Origin: Candidatus Bathyarchaeota archaeon
GTDB lineage: Archaea > Thermoproteota > Bathyarchaeia > TCS64
DNA length: 17,867 bases
Reading direction: 5' to 3'
NCBI GenBank assembly: GCA_003662205.1
Contig: QMXQ01000010.1
Location: forward strand, 1-17,867
A program made the position numbers and the translations under genes. The notes under the pieces were generated by a model, which was not told where the DNA came from, made no database searches, and was given only the letters and a program-made list of their open reading frames with translations. Each line of letters opens with the position of its first letter. The stretch's first letter is position 1. Positions 14,481 through 17,867 of this stretch are shown in pieces.

Positions 14481-14871
14481 ATCCCCTCTCGCGCCCTGGA
14501 CGACGATGGCGATGGGGGCGGCGCCCTAGCTCCAATATCCGAGCTGCGCGAAACAGTCCCATCGCCCAGTGGGCGGTTCTTGACCTATCGAGGAGTCCGA
14601 GTGAATAAATAGATTCTCTATCCGAGATATGGTATATCTATACCTATTAAAAACCGGGTTTAACGAGATACGGGGTGTTTTTACGTCTATTTCTCTATTA
14701 AAGCTATGTTTTTAATCTGGATTCCCATACGGCGGCCTATTATCCGCTGGTTCTGGTTGACCGTCGCGCCCTCCGTGGGGGAGGTGTAGAGGGGGGCTAC
14801 ACACAAAGTCTTTTGGTCCGCCCTCCCTCTACAACTTTCCGTCTTAGCGGTCCTCAGCGAGTTGAATTCAG
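14481..14871. promoter_or_regulatory. Divergent regulatory region between the MoxR operon and protein B
   Basis: No gene is seen in these 391 bases. About 14600-14720 is markedly AT-rich against GC-rich surroundings. It holds several TATA-like elements: minus-strand CTATTTATT near 14612-14604, plus-strand TATTAAAAA near 14645-14653, and CTATTAAAG near 14695. A perfect dyad GGTATA-TC-TATACC lies at 14631-14644. These would drive leaders of over 100 bases in both directions. No Shine-Dalgarno sequence precedes the ATG at 14872. A small GC hairpin (CCTCC/GGAGG, 14770-14784) lies in the putative leader of protein B. Confidence 0.5.
14631..14644. promoter_or_regulatory. Candidate operator dyad in the divergent promoter region
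   Basis: GGTATATCTATACC is a perfect 6+2+6 inverted repeat. A second one, GATAT-GGT-ATATC (14626-14638), overlaps it. Both sit directly beside TATA-like elements on each strand, the place where an archaeal repressor or activator would block or recruit TBP. AT-rich DNA yields dyads by chance, so the assignment is tentative. Confidence 0.35.
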
Positions 14872-15528
14872 ATGTCTCAAGAACCGACGGCGGAGGATGT
14901 CCAACAGGATGCCGTAGAAGCGGGGCAGACCCCACTGGAGGAGGTTCGAGAGACTGAACGCGTTGAGGAGCAGGTCGGGGTCGAGGGGGATGTGCTCGAC
15001 GCCGAAGACGTGGAGAAGGTGGAGTCCCCCGAGTCGATTCCCTTGGAAGAGGTCTTCGAGCCACCGGCGGCCCGGCCGCCGGCCGCGCGCGAATCAACTG
15101 ACGACCTAGTCCGCGTCCTCAGGAAGGTGCGAGAGGATGTGGGCCAGATCTGCGAGCTGAGCTCCGAGGAGGAGAAGGTCGTTGAGGCGTTCTCCCTCGC
15201 CCTGCTCAGGCTGATGCGCCCGCTGGCGCGGGCGATCCCCGTCGATCCGTCTGCCCTGCCCAGGGAGCTCGGCGAGATCGAGCGGGCCAACATCATCCCG
15301 AAGGGGGACCTCATCGTCCTCTACAGCGACGGCAGGATGGAGTCCATCGACCTCGGCGACGAGAAGAACCGGGATCTCCTGGTGGGCGTCGTCAGGAACG
15401 TGCTGCCCAAATTCAACGGGCTCGTCACCGAGCGCAGGGCTAGGCTCGAGAAGCGGATGGACTTCCTCGCCGCCATCACCAAGGAGCTTCAGAACATCGC
15501 TGAGGCCTTCTCCTCCGCCATCGGGTGA
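14872..15528 (+). CDS. Coiled-coil protein B, paralog of the protein at 10558, with acidic N-terminus
   Basis: The protein has 218 residues. Residues 1-75 are strongly acidic and low in hydrophobics, rich in Glu, Val, Pro and Ala, ending PPAARPPAAR; this part is probably disordered. Residues about 76-125 are helical. Then come VDPSALPRELGEIE, the hairpin GDLIVLYSDGRMESIDL (about 145-161), the helix GVVRNVLPKF and a final basic helix LAAITKELQNI. The last 107 residues align by eye with protein A over its full folded part. Protein A has a coiled coil in place of the acidic tail. It is transcribed away from the MoxR gene and toward the SecB-like gene. Function unknown; the family may be specific to this type of locus. 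Confidence 0.8.
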   Translation: MSQEPTAEDVQQDAVEAGQTPLEEVRETERVEEQVGVEGDVLDAEDVEKVESPESIPLEEVFEPPAARPPAARESTDDLVRVLRKVREDVGQICELSSEEEKVVEAFSLALLRLMRPLARAIPVDPSALPRELGEIERANIIPKGDLIVLYSDGRMESIDLGDEKNRDLLVGVVRNVLPKFNGLVTERRARLEKRMDFLAAITKELQNIAEAFSSAIG

Positions 15529-15751
15529 GCGGCCGGGCTTGTCCACCGCGAGCGTAGGCCCGTCGGCGGGAGCCGGCCTCGCGCGACCGGGCCTGTGGGT
15601 GTCTCCGTCCACTACACACATATCTACAATACCCGAACCCGCTACAAAACTAGCTGGAAGCTGGGAGGAGAGCCCCGAAATCAATCCCGCGGGATCAGGT
15701 CACATGGGGGGTTAAGCCATCGAGTCCAAGGCGGCCTCGGCACCGATCCAG
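15529..15751 (+). other. Spacer before the SecB-like gene with GC dyad and promoter candidates
   Basis: The first part is GC-rich and contains a 7-bp inverted repeat, AGGCCCG at 15556-15562 and CGGGCCT at 15588-15594, possibly a 3' structure of the preceding mRNA. It then turns AT-richer around 15610-15652, with TATA-like CATATCTACAATAC and CTACAAAAC. GGGGGG at 15706-15711 is followed by an in-frame TAA at 15713-15715. No standard start codon lies between that TAA and GTG 15752. No RNA gene is recognised. Confidence 0.45.
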
Positions 15752-16210
15752 GTGAAGCTACAGCGGCTAGAGGGCGTCAGGCTCGAGACGGGGGAGGACG
15801 CGGGCACCATCACCTTTGACGTGGACGTCAAGCTGGAGGAGGAGAGCCGGACCGGCGGCGAGCTCGTCCTCAGCTTCCTCCTCTCCATCAGCACCAAGCC
15901 GAGCCTGGTCAAGTTCGAGGCGGGCGGCATCGCGACCATCACGGGCGGGCAGAAGGACTTCGAGGCGGCACTCGAGGTCGACCCCGAGTCGAACGTCCCG
16001 AAGGTCCTCCACACCATATATCAGCACGTCTTCACCTCCCTCTTCCTCCTATCGACCCTCATAAACTCGCCGTATCCGCCGCCGGACCTCCTCCACGCGC
16101 CGGTGCAGACCCACGAGCTCCCGTCGGAAGCCCCGCAGGGGGCGGCTGAGATGCGGCCCGAGGACCAGGCCGCCGTCGATCAGGCCGCTCAGCAGACGGC
16201 GCAGCAGTGA
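15752..16210 (+). CDS. SecB-like chaperone
   Basis: The protein has 152 residues from GTG 15752. Its body follows the SecB pattern: strands VKLQRLEGVRLE, TITFDVDVKLEE and ELVLSFLLSIST, then VKFEAGGIATITGG, a PKVLHTIYQHVFTSL helix and PYPPPDLLHAPVQ. The last three parallel GGIFSIAG, PNILFPYARECITSM and FPQLNLAPVNF of E. coli SecB in order and spacing. The tail (about 120-152) is Gln/Ala/Pro-rich. SecB holds unfolded preproteins before export and has toxin-antitoxin relatives; a homolog is known from Methanocaldococcus (MJ0357). The start is uncertain: the frame is open back to 15716 and SAPIQVKL looks like part of the first strand, so a rare start such as ATC 15719 after GGGGGG cannot be excluded. 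Confidence 0.75.
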   Translation: MKLQRLEGVRLETGEDAGTITFDVDVKLEEESRTGGELVLSFLLSISTKPSLVKFEAGGIATITGGQKDFEAALEVDPESNVPKVLHTIYQHVFTSLFLLSTLINSPYPPPDLLHAPVQTHELPSEAPQGAAEMRPEDQAAVDQAAQQTAQQ

Positions 16211-16245
16211 TCAGAAAAGGGTTTGGAGAAAAGAGGGGGGAACAG

Positions 16246-17583
16246 CTATCTGATCTTCTTGATGGCGTCCTCTAGGATGGTCAGGCCCTTCTCAAGGAGC
16301 TCGTCGTCGATGGTGAGGGGCGGGTGTAGCCGGACGCAGTTGCCGTAGAGGCCGGCCTTCAGCGTCAGCAGCCCTTCCGCCAGGGCGCCTTTCAGCACCT
16401 TTGAGGCCGCCTCGGGGTAGGGCTCCTTCGTCCCTCGGTCTTTGACGAACTCCATCGCCAGCATGGGGCCCTTGCCGCGGACGTCGCCTATGACCTCGTA
16501 GCGCTCCTTCAGCTCGTCCAGGCGCTTCCTGAGCTTCCTGCCCAGGCTGGCGGCCCTCTCGACGATCTTCTCCCGCTCTATGATCTCGATGACCTTCAGG
16601 GCGGTGGCGCAGGCGATGGGGTTGCCGCCGTAGGTTCCGCCCAGGCTGCCGGGGTAGACGTCCTTCATCAGCTCGTCCCGGGCGACGACTGCGCTCAGGG
16701 GGAGCCCCGAGGCGATGGCCTTCGCCATCGTGACGAGGTCGGGCTCGACGCCGTAGTGCTCGATGGCCCACATCTTGCCGGTGCGGCCGAAGCCGGTCTG
16801 TATCTCGTCGATGATGAGGTAGATGCCGTGGTCGTCGCAGATCTTCTTGATCTCCTTGAAGTAGTCGGGGGGCGGGTCGATGAAGCCGCCCTCGCCCTGG
16901 ACGGGCTCGGCGATGATGGCGGCGACCTCCCCCGGCGGCACCTGGGTCTTCAGGATGGACTTCTCGATGTGGTGGACGCAGACCAGGCCGCAGCCGGGGT
17001 ACTCCAGGTGGAATGGGCAGCGGTAGCAGTAGGCGAAGGGGGTCATGTAGACGCCGGGGACGAAGGGGCCGAAGCCGACCTTGTAGGGATCCCACTTGCC
17101 GGTGAGGGTCATCGCCATGTAGGTGCGGCCGTGGAAGCTGTTCTCGAAGCTGATGATCCCCGGCCTCCCCGTGTGCTGCCGCACGATCTTGACGGCGTTC
17201 TCCACCGCCTCAGCGCCGCTGTTCAGCATGATGGCCCGCTTCTTGAAGCCCCCCGGCGTGATCTCCGTCAGCCTCCGGGCCAGCTTCAGGTAGGGCTCGT
17301 AGTTGGCGACGTGGATGCAGCTGTGGATAAGCCTCCCCGCCTGCTCGCAGATGGTCTCAACGATCTCCTGCCTACAGTGGCCGAGGCTGACGACGCCGAT
17401 GCCCGAGGTGAAGTCGATGTAGACGTTGCCGTCCACATCCTTGACCACGGCGTCCCTGGACTCGGCGATGCTCACCGGCTGAACCAGGTAGACGCCGGGC
17501 GGCACATACTCGTTCCGCTCCTCCAGCAGCGCCCTGGACCTAGGCCCCGGCGGAGGCGTGACGATGTCAGGTACCTTGCTCAT
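16246..17583 (-). CDS. Class III PLP-dependent aminotransferase (GabT/acetylornithine-type)
   Basis: The protein has 445 residues from the ATG at 17583. An upstream in-frame extension to 17655 is open but lies across the promoter, so it was not used. Landmarks of fold-type I class III enzymes are intact: DGNVYIDFTSGIGVVSLGH, LNSGAEAVENAVK, SFHGRTYMAMTLTG, IIAEPVQGEGGF, IIDEIQTGFGRTG with D259, and MAKAIASGLPLSAVV with the PLP lysine K288. A four-cysteine insert (CYRCPFHLEYPGCGLVC) follows AY, a feature I associate with one archaeal/bacterial branch. It transfers an amino group from an omega-amino or basic amino acid to 2-oxoglutarate; the exact substrate (4-aminobutyrate, ornithine or another) cannot be read from sequence. 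It converges on the SecB-like gene, 35 bases apart. Confidence 0.92.
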   Translation of the reverse strand: MSKVPDIVTPPPGPRSRALLEERNEYVPPGVYLVQPVSIAESRDAVVKDVDGNVYIDFTSGIGVVSLGHCRQEIVETICEQAGRLIHSCIHVANYEPYLKLARRLTEITPGGFKKRAIMLNSGAEAVENAVKIVRQHTGRPGIISFENSFHGRTYMAMTLTGKWDPYKVGFGPFVPGVYMTPFAYCYRCPFHLEYPGCGLVCVHHIEKSILKTQVPPGEVAAIIAEPVQGEGGFIDPPPDYFKEIKKICDDHGIYLIIDEIQTGFGRTGKMWAIEHYGVEPDLVTMAKAIASGLPLSAVVARDELMKDVYPGSLGGTYGGNPIACATALKVIEIIEREKIVERAASLGRKLRKRLDELKERYEVIGDVRGKGPMLAMEFVKDRGTKEPYPEAASKVLKGALAEGLLTLKAGLYGNCVRLHPPLTIDDELLEKGLTILEDAIKKIR

Positions 17584-17610
17584 GATCCATCGGAATACCT
17601 TCAGGCGTTC

Positions 17611-17618
17611 GGTTAATA
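17611..17618 (-). promoter_or_regulatory. TATA box of the aminotransferase gene
   Basis: Read on the minus strand, TATTAACC sits in the only AT-rich patch between the transporter stop and the aminotransferase. Its centre is about 32 bases before the ATG at 17583, giving a near-leaderless transcript. This position argues against the longer upstream-extended start. Confidence 0.55.
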
Positions 17619-17651
17619 ACTCTTTACCGACACAAACCCCGCGCCCCGGCC

Positions 17652-17867
17652 TCACGGGCGTCTCTTCGGCTCCTTCACGAAGAGGAGGATGATGGGGATG
17701 GAGAGGGCCTCAAGCGTCGACCCGACGGCCAGCAGCAGGTGGGGATTGTAGTCGTAGAGGTATCCGCCGAGGTACGAGCCGGGCAGCGAGATGAGGCCCG
17801 TTATGGTCGCCATCAGCCCCATCACCTTGCCCCTGTCCCTCTGGGGGACGAGGTCGGCGACCAGCGC
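17652..17867 (-). CDS. Major facilitator superfamily transporter, C-terminal end only
   Basis: Reverse-strand reading from the right edge gives 71 residues and a stop at 17652-17654. ALVADLVPQRDRGKVMGLM is the cytoplasmic loop motif of MFS permeases (acidic residue, then RGKxxG). It is followed by a helix ending PGSYLGGYLYD and a last helix LLLAVGSTLEALSIPIILL, and the chain closes with basic KEPKRRP. The start and most of the protein lie beyond the window, so substrate and transport direction cannot be inferred. It lies upstream of the aminotransferase on the same strand, but a promoter separates them. Confidence 0.85.
   Translation of the reverse strand, partial: ALVADLVPQRDRGKVMGLMATITGLISLPGSYLGGYLYDYNPHLLLAVGSTLEALSIPIILLFVKEPKRRP

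Noticed and set aside
13569..14612. 347-residue plus-strand open frame
   Set aside because: It is antisense to the MoxR ATPase, rich in Val, Asp and Leu with no motif; a codon-mirroring artefact.
14769..14784. Hairpin CCTCC/GGAGG as a riboswitch or small RNA
   Set aside because: Five base pairs with a small loop is common by chance in GC-rich DNA, and no surrounding structure or conserved motif was seen.
14481..14871. tRNA or box C/D RNA in the large spacer
   Set aside because: I looked for acceptor and T-arm consensus and for paired C and D boxes and found none that fit.
17584..17655. N-terminal extension of the aminotransferase to position 17655
   Set aside because: The frame is open, but the extension contains the TATA box and lies before the conserved family start; the ATG at 17583 fits the promoter distance.

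Overview
This GC-rich window is archaeal. The evidence is two prepilins with class III (KRG) leader peptides, a TrmB-type regulator, a VirB11/FlaI-class secretion ATPase with its TadC/FlaJ-class membrane partner, a FlaK/PibD-type prepilin peptidase, archaeal-style TATA boxes about 30 bases before several start codons, and a SecB-like protein. The KRG-LSQVVTTLIL prepilin start resembles proteins I associate with uncultivated Thermoproteota such as Bathyarchaeia. That placement comes from memory and is tentative. I see no rRNA, tRNA, CRISPR array or insertion sequence.

Layout. (1) 1-561, minus: endonuclease IV, cut by the window edge. (2) 738-10449, plus: a type IV pilus (archaellum-related) locus. 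It holds a TrmB-family regulator, two nearly duplicate major prepilins, two single-span minor pilin-like proteins, the assembly ATPase, the membrane platform protein, three more membrane-anchored pilin-like proteins and the prepilin peptidase. Genes from 3055 to 9614 abut or overlap and read as one operon. The peptidase has its own TATA box and appears to start at a CTG codon. No archaellum-specific gene (FlaF, FlaG, FlaH) is present, so this looks like an adhesion or secretion pilus.

(3) 10558-16210: a compact island of unknown purpose. A CbbQ/MoxR-class AAA+ ATPase and a CbbO/NorD-class von Willebrand factor A protein lie in a minus-strand operon. Plus-strand genes flank them: a coiled-coil protein and a lysine-rich coiled-coil protein on one side, and a second coiled-coil protein and a SecB-like chaperone on the other. 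The first and third of these plus-strand proteins are paralogs. I think this is the best candidate for an undescribed system: an AAA+/VWA remodelling pair with its own dedicated subunits and possibly its own chaperone.

(4) 16246-17867, minus: a class III PLP aminotransferase with its own promoter, then the C-terminal end of a major facilitator transporter. Both look like ordinary metabolic genes.

How the parts may work together: the peptidase trims prepilins, and the ATPase and platform protein assemble them into a fibre carrying minor subunits. TrmB sits upstream of the prepilins as a plausible regulator. Whether the MoxR-VWA island serves the pilus or is merely adjacent cannot be decided from this sequence.
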